Notes: generated from the sequence alone by a model not told the origin. DNA of 64,000 bases from DASRJW01 sp964567755 (GCA_964567755.1 CAZMNW010000029.1:3292-67291), one strand, 5' to 3'. Shown: positions 49,941-59,053, counted from the stretch's first letter. Numbers and translations: made by a program.

Positions 49941-51941
49941 TTACCTTGGAGCGGACGTCAGTGCCTCTGAGGTTTTGTAGACGTACTCGTGCTGCGCGTC
50001 GCGCAGCGTCAGGGTCCCGTCGCCGACGACGAAATCCAGTCCGCTGAAGCCGGGTACGATCGTGATGAAGGAGATCGTGCCGTCGGGGTTCTTGCGCGAC
50101 GCCATCTCGCTCGACCACTCGCCGAAGTCGAAAACCGTCGTCGCGCCTTTCTTGTTCACGACGATCTCGCCGACCGCCGGGTGCTCGTACTTTGGGGCGA
50201 GCTTGCCCGCCTCGGTCGCGTCGGCCGGCACCGTCAATCGCTCGCGCTCGGCGGCAATCTCGTCGAAGAACGTCTTCGCGGCTGCCGCGATCTGGCCGTC
50301 GGCCTCCGCGTTGCCGTCGAACAGTACCTCGAGCAGCTTGCGGCGGAACACCGAGCGCACCAGCCAGCCGGGATCGCCGTTCGTCAGGATCACTGCGCCA
50401 ACGCCGTGCTCCGGCAGCCACATCATGTCGCTATGGAATCCGATCATGTCGCCGCCGTGATGGACGACGGGTGTGCCGTACTGCGTGTTCACGAACAGGC
50501 CCATGCCGTAGGTAATGTCGGTGCCGACGACGACCTGCGGCGCGCGCCGCGCCAACAGCTGTTCCTTCGAGACATAGCTCTTGCCGTCTGGCAGCTTGCC
50601 CTCGCCAAGCTCCATGACGACGTACTTCATCACGTCGTTCACTGAGCTCCACGCGCCGCCCGCAGGGCGCACCGGCACGATCGACAGATTCGTGCGCGCC
50701 TCCGCCAGCGCCGGCATGCCGTCGATGTCGGGCGCATGTGCCACGGCGACGTTGCCCTTCTGCGCTTCGGCAAAGTCGTGCGTTGTTGCGTTCATGCCGA
50801 GCGGATCGAACACCAACGTCTGCATCGCCTGGTCGTACGCCGCGCCCAGTTCGAGCTTCGGGAATGCGACGTGTCCGCCGAGGAACCCGGCGGCCGCGGC
50901 CATCGGGTTCGAGTACTGAAACAGCTCGCCGAACTTGCTCGTAGGCTGCATCGTCGCGAGCACGGCGATCACCTTGTCGGGTGTGACGCCATCGAATTCG
51001 AGCAGCCACTCGAGATCCTGGCGCGGCATGCCGGTGCACGCACAGATGAGGTGCTTGATCAGCACTTTGCTCGTGACGTCGGCGTCGCCGAGCTTGAACG
51101 ATGTCAGCACCGTCGTCGCAGGAGTGTCCCAGGTGAGCTTCTTTTCGTCGACGAGCTTGGCGAGCATCAGCGTCGCCATCGCCTTGGTGTTCGACGCGAT
51201 CATGTACCTCGTGTCCGCGTCGACCTTCGCGGGCTTGCCGAGCTCGCGCGCGCCGAAGCCCTCGGCGAGCACGACGCGGCCGTCCTGGTAGAGGCCGAGC
51301 GAGACGCCCGGCACGCCGGTGAGCTTCATCGACATCTCGACGAACTTTTTGAGCTCCGCCAGGCGCGCATCATCGAGCGCGTTCGCCTTCTTGCCCGCGA
51401 ACGATTCGCGGCTTCGTCCCTTCGGCAACAACTTGCCGTAGATCAAACCGACCTGGGCCGCGCGCTTCTCGCCGATTGCCTGCGCCATGTCGTAGATCGC
51501 GACCGTCCACGTGTCGTTGGCCCGCCGCACGTCAACGCCGACGTCGCGCTGCTCGTTCGGCGACGTCTGGTACGTGTACGACTTGCAATCGGTCCAACCG
51601 TCTTTGTCGGCGATCGGCGTGGTGACCTTGAGGGGCCACTTCGCGTCGGGTTTGTACATGGCCCACGCGGCCGAAACCGCGGCGTCGGCGGCAGCGGCGT
51701 CCGTCACGGCCACATCGAGCAAGGCGATAAACGATCCGCCCTCGGGTGTCTCGAGGATCGTCGCTGGCCCGCGCACAACAAGCGACCAGCCCGCGGGCGC
51801 GACGAACGTGTTGCCGGCGACGGTCGTTTTCGGTGTGTCGGCGGCGATGCGCTCGGGCGCGAGGGCCGCCGCCGCGCACGCGCTGCTCTGGACGACATGG
51901 ATGACGACAACGAGACGGACGGAGAGGTTGGATGCGCGCAT
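49941..51941 (-). CDS. Secreted serine beta-lactamase-family (class C-like) hydrolase
   Basis: The 666-residue product has a signal peptide and an N-terminal ~180-residue region of unknown fold. The beta-lactamase/D-Ala-D-Ala peptidase-like domain has the catalytic S250-x-x-K253 (S-N-T-K), Y343-S-N345, and H494-G-G. A C-terminal extension of ~160 residues follows. It may be an esterase or peptidase rather than an antibiotic-resistance enzyme; sequence alone does not tell. It is richer in lysine, threonine and aspartate than its neighbours. GGAGG precedes the ATG. It is the only gene between two 45 bp direct repeats, which suggests acquisition by transfer. Confidence 0.9.
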   Translation of the reverse strand: MRASNLSVRLVVVIHVVQSSACAAAALAPERIAADTPKTTVAGNTFVAPAGWSLVVRGPATILETPEGGSFIALLDVAVTDAAAADAAVSAAWAMYKPDAKWPLKVTTPIADKDGWTDCKSYTYQTSPNEQRDVGVDVRRANDTWTVAIYDMAQAIGEKRAAQVGLIYGKLLPKGRSRESFAGKKANALDDARLAELKKFVEMSMKLTGVPGVSLGLYQDGRVVLAEGFGARELGKPAKVDADTRYMIASNTKAMATLMLAKLVDEKKLTWDTPATTVLTSFKLGDADVTSKVLIKHLICACTGMPRQDLEWLLEFDGVTPDKVIAVLATMQPTSKFGELFQYSNPMAAAAGFLGGHVAFPKLELGAAYDQAMQTLVFDPLGMNATTHDFAEAQKGNVAVAHAPDIDGMPALAEARTNLSIVPVRPAGGAWSSVNDVMKYVVMELGEGKLPDGKSYVSKEQLLARRAPQVVVGTDITYGMGLFVNTQYGTPVVHHGGDMIGFHSDMMWLPEHGVGAVILTNGDPGWLVRSVFRRKLLEVLFDGNAEADGQIAAAAKTFFDEIAAERERLTVPADATEAGKLAPKYEHPAVGEIVVNKKGATTVFDFGEWSSEMASRKNPDGTISFITIVPGFSGLDFVVGDGTLTLRDAQHEYVYKTSEALTSAPR

Positions 51942-52097
51942 GATCGCTCCTCCAGCCCGAGGGGTGGTTGATCTCCGGTCTCTAACCCATTGGCCGGTCC
52001 GAGAGTACCCCCGGCGGGACGCCGCGTCGAGCGCGACTTGACGCGCCGGACCGCGCCAGCGATGGATCGGCGCCCGCCAGCGCCGCGGGCACGATAG

Positions 52098-52142
52098 CCT
52101 GAGGCCTCAGAATCGCAGCAGATCCACCAGGACACGCGTCAC
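52098..52142. repeat. Right direct repeat: native 3' end of the keto-acid dehydrogenase gene
   Basis: This copy includes the dehydrogenase stop codon (52107-52109) and the last ~11 codons, plus the palindrome CTGAGGCCTCAG just outside. Together with 49773-49817 it brackets ~2.3 kb. A direct duplication of a gene's 3' end is what integration at a gene terminus leaves behind. Confidence 0.9.
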
Positions 52143-54155
52143 ATCCTCGGCGCTCGGCAGCACCGCTGCCTCCAGGCTCGGCGCGAAGGGGACGAACGAG
52201 TCGCGCGCACCCAGGCGCTTCACCGGCGCGTCGAGGTACTCGAAGGCTTCGTCAGCGATGCGAGCGGCGATCTCGCCGCCCAAGCCGCCGAAAAGCGCCG
52301 CCTCGTGCAAGACCAGCACCCGCGAGGTGCGCTTGACGCTCCGGAGCACCGTGTCCATGTCGAGCGGCAACAACGTCCGTAAGTCGATGACCTCGACGGA
52401 GGCACCCTGCTCGTCTTCGAGTCGCTTCGCGGCCTGCACCGCGCGCACCACGCCGCTACCCCAGGTGACCACCGTTACATCGGAACCCGCTCTCTCGATG
52501 CGAGCCCGGCCGAACGGCACCAGGTAATCCGCGTCGGGCTCCAGCGTCTTGGTGTACACCTGACGGTACAAGCCCTTGTGCTCGAGGAAGAGCACTGGAT
52601 CGTCGAGTCGACACGCCGTCTTGATCAGCCCTTTGGCGTCGGCGGCGTTGCTCGGATAGGCGATGGTCCAGCCCGGGGTGTGGGCGTAGAACGCCTCGAT
52701 GGACTGCGAGTGGAAGGGGCCGCCGCGGATGTAGCCGCCGACCGCGACACGCACGACCATGGGCGTCGTCCAGGCCCCGGCGCTACGCCAGCGCAACGTC
52801 GGGATCTCGTTGCGCAGCTGCATGAACCCCGGCCAGATGTAGTCGCCGAACTGGATCTCGATCACGGGTTTGTAACCGCCGATGGACATGCCATGGGCGA
52901 CGCCGACGATGCTGGCTTCGGCGAGCGGCGCGTTGCCGACACGGTCCGGAAACAAATCCGTGAGCCCACGAGTGGCGCCGAACACGCCCCCTTTCGGGTC
53001 GGCGATGTCCTCGCCCCACATGACGATCTTGGGGTTGCGCTCCATTTCCTCTCGCAGACCGCGGTTGATCGCTTCCACCATGGTGATAGGACTGTCGCCG
53101 AGCGTACGCATCTCGCGCTCTTCGATGCGCGGGTTCAGACCGCTGTAGATGTCGGCCATCACCGTGTCGGGATTCGGCTGCGGATGCGCGTCGGCCTCGT
53201 CGGCGGCGGCATCCACCTCGGCGCGGATGCGTGCGTGCAACTCCTCCTTCTCCGCCTCGGTGATCAAGCCCATCTGCATGAGTTGGAGCTCGGTGTGTCG
53301 CAGTGGATCGCGTTGGCGCACCTTTTCGATCTCGTCGACACTGCGATACTTGGCCTGATCGTCCGAGGACGAGTGCGACTCGAGACGCACGACGTGCCCC
53401 TCCACCAGGAGCGGCGTGTGCGTGCGGCGCATCTCGTCCACCAGCGGACGCAACGTGGTGTACATCTCGGTGAAACGCGTGCCGTCGACCTCGACGGTGC
53501 GCAGGCGGAACCCGCGCGCCATCTCACTGATTCGTGCCCCGGTCTGGGTGGACTGCGGCACGCTGATGGCATAGCCATTGTTCTGCACCAGAAAGAGAAC
53601 GGGCAGGCGCTCGCGGCTCGCCCAGTTCAGCGCCTCGTAGAACTCGCCCTCGCTCGTGGCCCCCTCGCCGCTCGAAACGTAGACGATGTCGTTTCGGCCA
53701 TCGGCCACCACCGCCTTGGCCATGCCGACCGCCGGCAGGTACTGCGTGCCAGTGCATGCGGTCGGCGACACCACTCGCAGCGGCCGCGACGAGAAGTGCT
53801 CCGACATGTTGCGTCCGTTCGAGTTCGGATCCCCTTCGCGCGCCAAGAGTCCGAGGAAAATGTCGCGGAGCGGCATGCCGAGGCCGACCACGAGGGCCTT
53901 CTCACGGTAGTAAGGAAAGAACCAGTCCCGTCCCGGCTGCAGCAGCATCGACATGCAGATCTGCAGCTTTTCATGTCCGCGGCTGGACGCATGGAAAGAA
54001 CACTTTCCCGACTTCACGAACACCTTGGTGCGTTCCTCGACGTAGAAGACGTAGAGCATCTTCTCGTAGAGCGTCCGCAGCACCTCGACCGGCACTTGCG
54101 GCCGGCGCCCTGTAGGCCCTGTCTTGCGTTCCGTTCTTGCCACGAGCTCCCTCAT
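52107..54155 (-). CDS. Branched-chain 2-oxo acid dehydrogenase E1, alpha-beta fusion
   Basis: The 682-residue protein fuses both E1 subunits. Residues ~25-345 are the alpha part, with thiamine-diphosphate site S-G-E-G-A-T-S-E-G-E-F-Y-E-A through Q-N-N-G-Y-A-I-S and the phosphoserine-loop-like S-H-S-S-S-D-D. Residues ~360-682 are the beta part, with A-I-N-R-G-L, G-E-D-I-A-D-P-K-G-G-V-F-G-A-T, E-I-Q-F-G-D-Y-I-W-P-G-F and F-L-E-H-K-G-L-Y-R. It decarboxylates branched-chain or similar 2-oxo acids and acylates E2. No E2 or E3 gene is adjacent. The promoter at 54329-54357 leaves a ~165 nt leader. Its 3' end is duplicated at 49781-49817. Confidence 0.93.
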   Translation of the reverse strand: MRELVARTERKTGPTGRRPQVPVEVLRTLYEKMLYVFYVEERTKVFVKSGKCSFHASSRGHEKLQICMSMLLQPGRDWFFPYYREKALVVGLGMPLRDIFLGLLAREGDPNSNGRNMSEHFSSRPLRVVSPTACTGTQYLPAVGMAKAVVADGRNDIVYVSSGEGATSEGEFYEALNWASRERLPVLFLVQNNGYAISVPQSTQTGARISEMARGFRLRTVEVDGTRFTEMYTTLRPLVDEMRRTHTPLLVEGHVVRLESHSSSDDQAKYRSVDEIEKVRQRDPLRHTELQLMQMGLITEAEKEELHARIRAEVDAAADEADAHPQPNPDTVMADIYSGLNPRIEEREMRTLGDSPITMVEAINRGLREEMERNPKIVMWGEDIADPKGGVFGATRGLTDLFPDRVGNAPLAEASIVGVAHGMSIGGYKPVIEIQFGDYIWPGFMQLRNEIPTLRWRSAGAWTTPMVVRVAVGGYIRGGPFHSQSIEAFYAHTPGWTIAYPSNAADAKGLIKTACRLDDPVLFLEHKGLYRQVYTKTLEPDADYLVPFGRARIERAGSDVTVVTWGSGVVRAVQAAKRLEDEQGASVEVIDLRTLLPLDMDTVLRSVKRTSRVLVLHEAALFGGLGGEIAARIADEAFEYLDAPVKRLGARDSFVPFAPSLEAAVLPSAEDVTRVLVDLLRF

Positions 54156-54328
54156 CCTTCACGGCCTCCCACTGCTTCAGCGAACGGCGCGCATCGACTC
54201 CAGCGCCCCGCCCGAGGCTTCCGAGTTCCACCTGTTCCCCTGGTCCAGCCGCCTCGAAAAGGAGCGGTTCGCAGGGCTGACTTGCACAAAACTAACCGGG
54301 ACACCCGCTCGAGCGCAAGTGCACTCAG

Positions 54329-54357
54329 ATTCGATCAAGGAAGCATAACCTATTCAA
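54329..54357 (-). promoter_or_regulatory. Promoter with AT-rich upstream element for the E1 gene
   Basis: On the minus strand TTGAAT (54357-54352) and TCGAAT (54334-54329) are separated by 17 bp. Directly upstream, 54358-54400 is almost pure A/T, striking in this GC-rich DNA and like an UP element. This suggests a strong promoter. Confidence 0.55.
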
Positions 54358-54400
54358 AATAAATAACTAAAATATTTATCCTAAGAAGAAATCGAGTGAC

Positions 54401-54501
54401 CCAAGCGCAGAGATAGGCAAACTGAGTGCCGACCCTGGGTTCCCCGCTCGCTCCGTACCGGTTCGAGGATCTCCCACGTTCGGACCTCCACCAGCCTTGG
54501 C
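54401..54501. other. Gene-free end of the E1/squalene-synthase intergenic region
   Basis: The gap 54156-54501 holds the E1 leader, its promoter and the AT-rich tract. In the remaining part, downstream of the squalene/phytoene synthase stop, I see no gene and no clear terminator. Confidence 0.4.
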
Positions 54502-55584
54502 TCAAGCGGGTGGCAGGACCGCCTGGAGGGCGGTGCGTCGCCGACCGTAAAACCAACGGATGGCAGAGTCGGAGAAGACGATGGCGCTCGTTGTCCCAAC
54601 GGTGCGGCGCACCTCGCTCCGTCGCACGCGTGGCCGGGCTCCGGCGACGAACACCGCATCCTCGAGCAACGCATGCCGCAAGGTCGATGCGGCCAGGAAG
54701 AGCGGCCAAAGACAGAAGAGCCGCAGTCGCACCTCGCGCCGTGGCAGCACGAGTGTGAAGGCGAGCGCGGCATCCAACGAGCGCGCAGCCAGCGCCGCGA
54801 TCTCGCCGATCACATGCCGTGCCTGGATGCGGGATCCGGGGTCGAGCAACATCTCGGGCGCAATGCGGTGGCGATTCGCCCAAGCACGCGGCACGTAGCA
54901 CGCGCCGCGGCGGAGGTCGTCGGCCATGTCCTTGACGATATTGGTGAGTTGCATGGCGCGACCGAACGGCTCGGCGAGCGCCGTCAGGCGGCGCTGGTGC
55001 TCGACATCCAACCGCGGCGACGTCGTCGCGAACAGGCGCACCAGCATCGCCCCCACGGTTCCCGCCACGATGTGACAATACCGTTCGAGATCGGCACCAT
55101 CTTCGAGCTGCAACACGCCGCTCTGCACCCTCCGGACAGCGAAGTCGCGCATCCCGAGCGCCATCTCGTGCACGCAGGCTTCCACCGGAACACGCAAGGC
55201 TGCAGCTTCTGCCGCGAAGGCGCGCAACACGATCGCGGCGTCGTGGCACAATGCGTGATCCGCGTCGCTGCTTGCGACTCCGGCGAATGCACGCCCCCAC
55301 TGCGCCGCGCGCACTTCCGCGTCGTCCCCGAGCGGGAACATGGCGGCGAACTCTTGCAGGAGCCGTGGCTTGGTTTCGACCTCCAGCCAGCGTGAATCTT
55401 CGACAGTGTCGGCCATGCGACACAACAGGTAAGCTTCCCGAACCACGTCTTGAAGTGGTGCCGGCAATACACGGATGTTGAGCGCAAATGTGCGCGAAAC
55501 GCGCGGCAGCATGGTCCGGCAATAAGTCCGAGCCGCCGCGATGGACTCGCTCGGGTGTCGGCTGCGGAAGAGCGCTCGTGACAT
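54502..55584 (-). CDS. Squalene/phytoene synthase family protein
   Basis: Enzymes of this family condense two prenyl diphosphates head-to-head to squalene, phytoene or a related C30/C40 product at the membrane. The 360-residue product shows S-R-T-F-A-L-N near the N-terminus, the first aspartate-rich motif in C-R-M-A-D-T-V-E-D, and the second in L-T-N-I-V-K-D-M-A-D-D, followed by G-A-C-Y-V-P. A C-terminal hydrophobic segment (R-L-F-C-L-W-P-L-F-L-A) could touch the membrane. ATG 55584 has GGGGG upstream; the longer open frame is not used. No other carotenoid or hopanoid gene is in the window, so the product cannot be decided. Confidence 0.9.
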   Translation of the reverse strand: MSRALFRSRHPSESIAAARTYCRTMLPRVSRTFALNIRVLPAPLQDVVREAYLLCRMADTVEDSRWLEVETKPRLLQEFAAMFPLGDDAEVRAAQWGRAFAGVASSDADHALCHDAAIVLRAFAAEAAALRVPVEACVHEMALGMRDFAVRRVQSGVLQLEDGADLERYCHIVAGTVGAMLVRLFATTSPRLDVEHQRRLTALAEPFGRAMQLTNIVKDMADDLRRGACYVPRAWANRHRIAPEMLLDPGSRIQARHVIGEIAALAARSLDAALAFTLVLPRREVRLRLFCLWPLFLAASTLRHALLEDAVFVAGARPRVRRSEVRRTVGTTSAIVFSDSAIRWFYGRRRTALQAVLPPA

Positions 55585-55656
55585 GCAACCCCCGAGAGGG
55601 GACGATAGCACGCGCCGAGTCCGTTGCAGTACCCGGCGCGCCGGAGGCAGCCATCG

Positions 55657-56337
55657 ATGATGCGCAGGGTGGAGTCGCTGCGGATCGCGGGCCCGGCGGG
55701 CACCCTCGAGGCCGTTCTCGATTGGCCCGCGGGCGAGCCGCAAGGTGTGGCCCTCTTGTGCCACCCGCATCCGCTGCATGGCGGCAGCATGCACACCAAG
55801 GCATTGCATCGCACAGCGCGTGCGCTCGTCTCCGCCCAACTGATGACGCTGCGCTTCAATTTTCGCGGCGTCGGCGGCAGCACGGGCACTTTCGCCCATG
55901 GCGACGGCGAACTGCAAGATGCAGACGCTGCCTTGCAGCACCTGCGCGCACGCTGGCCAGCGAGCCCGATCGTGCTGGGCGGGTTTTCCTTCGGCGCCTT
56001 CATCGCCATGCGACTGGCGACGCAACGCGCGGCAGATGTCCGCTTCGTTGCCCTCCTGACGCTGGCGCCACCGATCGAGATGTTCGACTTCGGCTTCCTC
56101 GCCGGCACCCGCGTGCCCATGCTGGTGGCCGCCGGCGCCAACGATCCATTCTGCCCGCTGCCGTCGCTGTTGGCACTCCAGGGTCGGATCGGTGGCGCGG
56201 CCGAGCTGGCGGTGATTCCTGCCGCCGGGCATCTGCTTCTCGAACAGCTCGACCGGCTCGAGACGACGGTGCACCGCTTCGTCGCGCGCCTTCTCGCCGC
56301 GCCAATGCGGCCTCCGACGCACCTTGAGGATCGCTGA
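55657..56337 (+). CDS. Alpha/beta hydrolase (COG2945-like)
   Basis: The 226-residue product is a short alpha/beta hydrolase with L-C-H-P-H-P-L-H-G-G-S-M, F-N-F-R-G-V-G-G-S, the nucleophile elbow G-G-F-S-F-G-A-F, an acid loop near G-A-N-D-P-F, and a catalytic histidine in A-A-G-H-L-L-L. This pattern fits the small cytoplasmic esterase-like group. The substrate is unknown. ATG 55657 is chosen over 55624 because GGAGG lies upstream. It is divergent from the squalene/phytoene synthase gene (72 bp apart) and ends just before ftcD, whose promoter overlaps its 3' end. Confidence 0.87.
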   Translation: MMRRVESLRIAGPAGTLEAVLDWPAGEPQGVALLCHPHPLHGGSMHTKALHRTARALVSAQLMTLRFNFRGVGGSTGTFAHGDGELQDADAALQHLRARWPASPIVLGGFSFGAFIAMRLATQRAADVRFVALLTLAPPIEMFDFGFLAGTRVPMLVAAGANDPFCPLPSLLALQGRIGGAAELAVIPAAGHLLLEQLDRLETTVHRFVARLLAAPMRPPTHLEDR

Positions 56338-56352
56338 CCGCTGCTCTACGAT
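56324..56352 (+). promoter_or_regulatory. Promoter for ftcD
   Basis: TTGAGG (56324-56329) and TACGAT (56347-56352) are separated by 17 bp and overlap the end of the hydrolase gene. Transcription would start near 56359, ~11 nt before ATG 56370, leaving only the GGAGG leader. Confidence 0.5.
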
Positions 56353-56369
56353 GCTGCCTTGGAGGCTCC

Positions 56370-58052
56370 ATGCGCTGGATCGAATGTGTGCCCAATTTCA
56401 GCGAGGGTCGCGATCGCGACGTTGTCGACGCCATCGCCGCCGCGGTGCAATCCGTCGATGGCGTGCGCCTGCTGGACGTGGATCCGGGGCAGGCGACGAA
56501 CCGCACCGTGTTCACCTTCGTGGGCGCACCCGACGCCGTCCAGGAAGCCGCCTTCCGCGCCATCCGCACCGCCGCCGAGCGTATCGATATGCGCGCGCAC
56601 CATGGCGAGCACGCGCGCCTCGGCGCCACCGACGTCTGCCCATTCGTGCCGCTCGACGGCGCGAGCATGGACGAGTGCGTGCAATTGGCTCGACGCCTCG
56701 GCGAACGCGTCGGCGCCGAGTTGAAGATCCCGGTCTACTTGTACGAAGAAGCCGCCACGCGACCCGAGCGCCGCAACCTCGCCACCATTCGCGCCGGCGA
56801 GTACGAGGGCTTGGAAGCCAAGCTGCGGCATCCGGATTGGCGGCCAGATTTCGGCCCGGCGCATTTCGACGCGCGGACCGGCGCCACCGTCATCGGTGCG
56901 CGCGAATTCCTCGTCGCCTACAATATCAACCTGAACACACGCGACAAGAAACTGGCGCACGACATCGCCCTCGACCTGCGCGAGGCCGGACGTGCGCTGC
57001 GCGGCCCCGACGGCAAGTTCGTGCGCGACGCCCAAGGAGCGCCGATGCAGCGTCCCGGTCGCTTCCCCCACGTCAAAGCCGTGGGCTGGTACATCGAGGA
57101 GTACGGCCGGGCACAGATTTCGATCAACCTGACGAACTTGAAGGTGACGCCTTTGCACGCCGTCTTCGACGCCGCCTGCGAGGAAGCAGAGCGACGTGGA
57201 TTGCGTGTCACTGGGAGCGAGATCGTGGGACTCGTGCCACGCGCGGTGCTGCTGGATGCCGGGCGGCACTATTTGCGCCGGCAAGGCCGCTCGGCCGGCG
57301 TGCCCGAACGCGAGCTGCTGCACATCGCCGTGCGCTCGCTCGGCCTCGACGAAATCAGTCCATTCGACGCCGCCACCAAGGTGGTGGAATACCGCGTCCG
57401 CGACGCTGCGGCACAACGCTGGCGCAGCGGTGCACTGGACGCATTCGTCGACGCGCTGTCGACCGAGAGCCCCGTTCCCGGTGGCGGCAGTGTGGCCGCG
57501 GTATGCGGCGCGCTCGCGGCGGCGCTCGCGGCGATGGTGGCCAATCTCACGCTCGCGCCTTCGACAGCCAACGAAACACGTCAAGAGCTCGAGCGACTCG
57601 CCCTCGGCGCGCAAGAGCTCAAGGACGATTTCCTCGTCGCCATCGATGCCGACGCCGCCGCTTTCGCCGCGGTGCTCGCGGCGATGCGCCTCCCACGCGC
57701 CGACCTCGCCACCCGCGACGCCGCTGTGCGCAATGCGACGCGCGGCGCCACCGTGATCCCACTCGCGGTGTTGGAGAAATCTGCCCAAGCCGCCGCGCTC
57801 GCCGCGACCGCCGCACGACTGGGGACGCGGACGGCGCTCTCCGATGCCGGCGTCGCCGCCCTTTGCGCCGCGACCGCCGCCGAGTCCGCCTATTACAATG
57901 TGCTCATCAACCTCGCCAACCTGAATCATGCCGATGACGCCGACTTCGTCACCCAAACACGCGCCGCCGCCAGTCGCGCCTTGGACAGCAGCATCACCCA
58001 CAGTGAAGTCGCGCGCGCCGCCGTGCGCGGCGCGCTCGAAGCACCTCGGTGA
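56370..58052 (+). CDS. ftcD: Bifunctional glutamate formimidoyltransferase / formimidotetrahydrofolate cyclodeaminase
   Basis: FtcD moves a formimino group from formiminoglutamate (or formiminoglycine in some purine degraders) to tetrahydrofolate, then deaminates it to methenyl-THF. The 560-residue protein holds both parts. Transferase is at ~1-305: C-V-P-N-F-S-E-G-R-D, M-R-A-H-H-G-E-H-A-R-L-G-A-T-D-V-C-P-F, Y-N-I-N-L. Cyclodeaminase is at ~345-560: S-P-V-P-G-G-G-S-V-A-A, A-A-A-E-S-A-Y-Y-N-V. Length matches bifunctional forms (~540). GGAGG precedes the ATG. No hut gene is near, and with a purine locus in the window either pathway is possible. Confidence 0.95.
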   Translation: MRWIECVPNFSEGRDRDVVDAIAAAVQSVDGVRLLDVDPGQATNRTVFTFVGAPDAVQEAAFRAIRTAAERIDMRAHHGEHARLGATDVCPFVPLDGASMDECVQLARRLGERVGAELKIPVYLYEEAATRPERRNLATIRAGEYEGLEAKLRHPDWRPDFGPAHFDARTGATVIGAREFLVAYNINLNTRDKKLAHDIALDLREAGRALRGPDGKFVRDAQGAPMQRPGRFPHVKAVGWYIEEYGRAQISINLTNLKVTPLHAVFDAACEEAERRGLRVTGSEIVGLVPRAVLLDAGRHYLRRQGRSAGVPERELLHIAVRSLGLDEISPFDAATKVVEYRVRDAAAQRWRSGALDAFVDALSTESPVPGGGSVAAVCGALAAALAAMVANLTLAPSTANETRQELERLALGAQELKDDFLVAIDADAAAFAAVLAAMRLPRADLATRDAAVRNATRGATVIPLAVLEKSAQAAALAATAARLGTRTALSDAGVAALCAATAAESAYYNVLINLANLNHADDADFVTQTRAAASRALDSSITHSEVARAAVRGALEAPR

Positions 58053-58057
58053 GCCGC

Positions 58058-58954
58058 ATGCGTCTGGTCTACATTTCCGACCTGCATACCGATCTCAGTG
58101 ACCGTAACCGTTTCCTCCTCGATGCACTGGTGCAACGCGCGACCGCGCTCCGTCCCGACGTCTTCGTCATCGCCGGGGACCTGGCCGAGACGCTACGCGA
58201 GGTCGACACGAGCCTGCGCACGCTGTCCGCCATTCCTGCGCTGCGGCTGTATTTGGCCGGCAATCACGATCTCTTCGTCGAGGGCAATCCCGCTTCGGCC
58301 CCCACCAGCAAGGAAAAGTTCGAGCATCTGCTTCCCGCAGTCGCGTCCGCCAACGGCTTTTCCTACCTCGGACTCGCGCCCATCCATTGGCAGGATGTCG
58401 CCTTCGTCGGCGTGCCCGGCTGGTACGATTTCACCCTCCGCGACCCGTGCTTGGATGGCGCGGCGGAGACCCGAGTGTATGCGCGCGGGATCTGGCGCGG
58501 TCACCGCGCCTACGATCGCGGCCACGTTCTGTGGCCGCGACGGGCCGCATCCCGCGATCCGGGTGCGCATCCGAGTCACTTGGGCGGCGATTGGGCTGGG
58601 GATGAAGACATCGCCGCCTATATGCTTCAGCGTCTCGAATCACAGCTCGAGGCCGTCCGCGATGCCGCCACGATCGTCGGCATCATCCACGTGCTGCCAT
58701 TCCCCGCCTTGGTGCAGCGTGGCGTCTTCGGCGACAGCCCTTTCTTCGATGCCTACCTCGGGAGCGCCAAGCTCGGAAGCTGTCTCGAGCAGTTTTCCGC
58801 CGTCCGTGTCGTGGTGAGCGGGCATTTGCACCGCTGCGCGCGCATTATGCACAACGGCATCCAGCTGGTCGCGAGCCCAGTCGGAGACGCGCGCAAGAGC
58901 GGCCTCGATCTCGCCGACCTAGCGCGCGAACGTCTCGGCCTGCTCGAGCTCTGA
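58058..58954 (+). CDS. Calcineurin-like metallophosphoesterase
   Basis: The 298-residue product has the five phosphoesterase motifs: Y-I-S-D-L-H-T-D, V-I-A-G-D-L-A-E, L-A-G-N-H-D-L-F, G-I-I-H-V-L-P-F, and V-V-S-G-H-L-H-R. It is cytoplasmic by lack of a signal. The substrate is unknown; size and motif spacing fit general phosphodiesterases. The frame begins at GTG 58049, overlapping the ftcD stop as GTGA. I prefer ATG 58058, which has GGTGAG upstream and gives the family's M-R-L-V-Y-I-S-D start. It is probably cotranscribed with ftcD. Confidence 0.9.
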   Translation: MRLVYISDLHTDLSDRNRFLLDALVQRATALRPDVFVIAGDLAETLREVDTSLRTLSAIPALRLYLAGNHDLFVEGNPASAPTSKEKFEHLLPAVASANGFSYLGLAPIHWQDVAFVGVPGWYDFTLRDPCLDGAAETRVYARGIWRGHRAYDRGHVLWPRRAASRDPGAHPSHLGGDWAGDEDIAAYMLQRLESQLEAVRDAATIVGIIHVLPFPALVQRGVFGDSPFFDAYLGSAKLGSCLEQFSAVRVVVSGHLHRCARIMHNGIQLVASPVGDARKSGLDLADLARERLGLLEL

Positions 58955-59019
58955 GGCTCGGAGCCGCGCCGGGCGGGCCAGCGCAGCACTCGCCGGATGG
59001 CGCTGGCGGGCGATTCGGA

Positions 59020-59047
59020 TTGACTTCCGTGCACGCGTGCCTACACT
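59020..59047 (+). promoter_or_regulatory. Promoter upstream of the pgl leader
   Basis: TTGACT (59020-59025) and TACACT (59042-59047) are separated by 16 bp. Transcription would begin near 59054, leaving ~200 nt before the pgl ATG at 59251. Confidence 0.55.
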
Positions 59048-59053
59048 TCTTCC

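Noticed and set aside
49941..51941. Antibiotic-resistance beta-lactamase
   Set aside because: The S-x-x-K, Y-S-N and H-G-G motifs are shared with esterases and peptidases; long extra domains make a resistance call unsupported.
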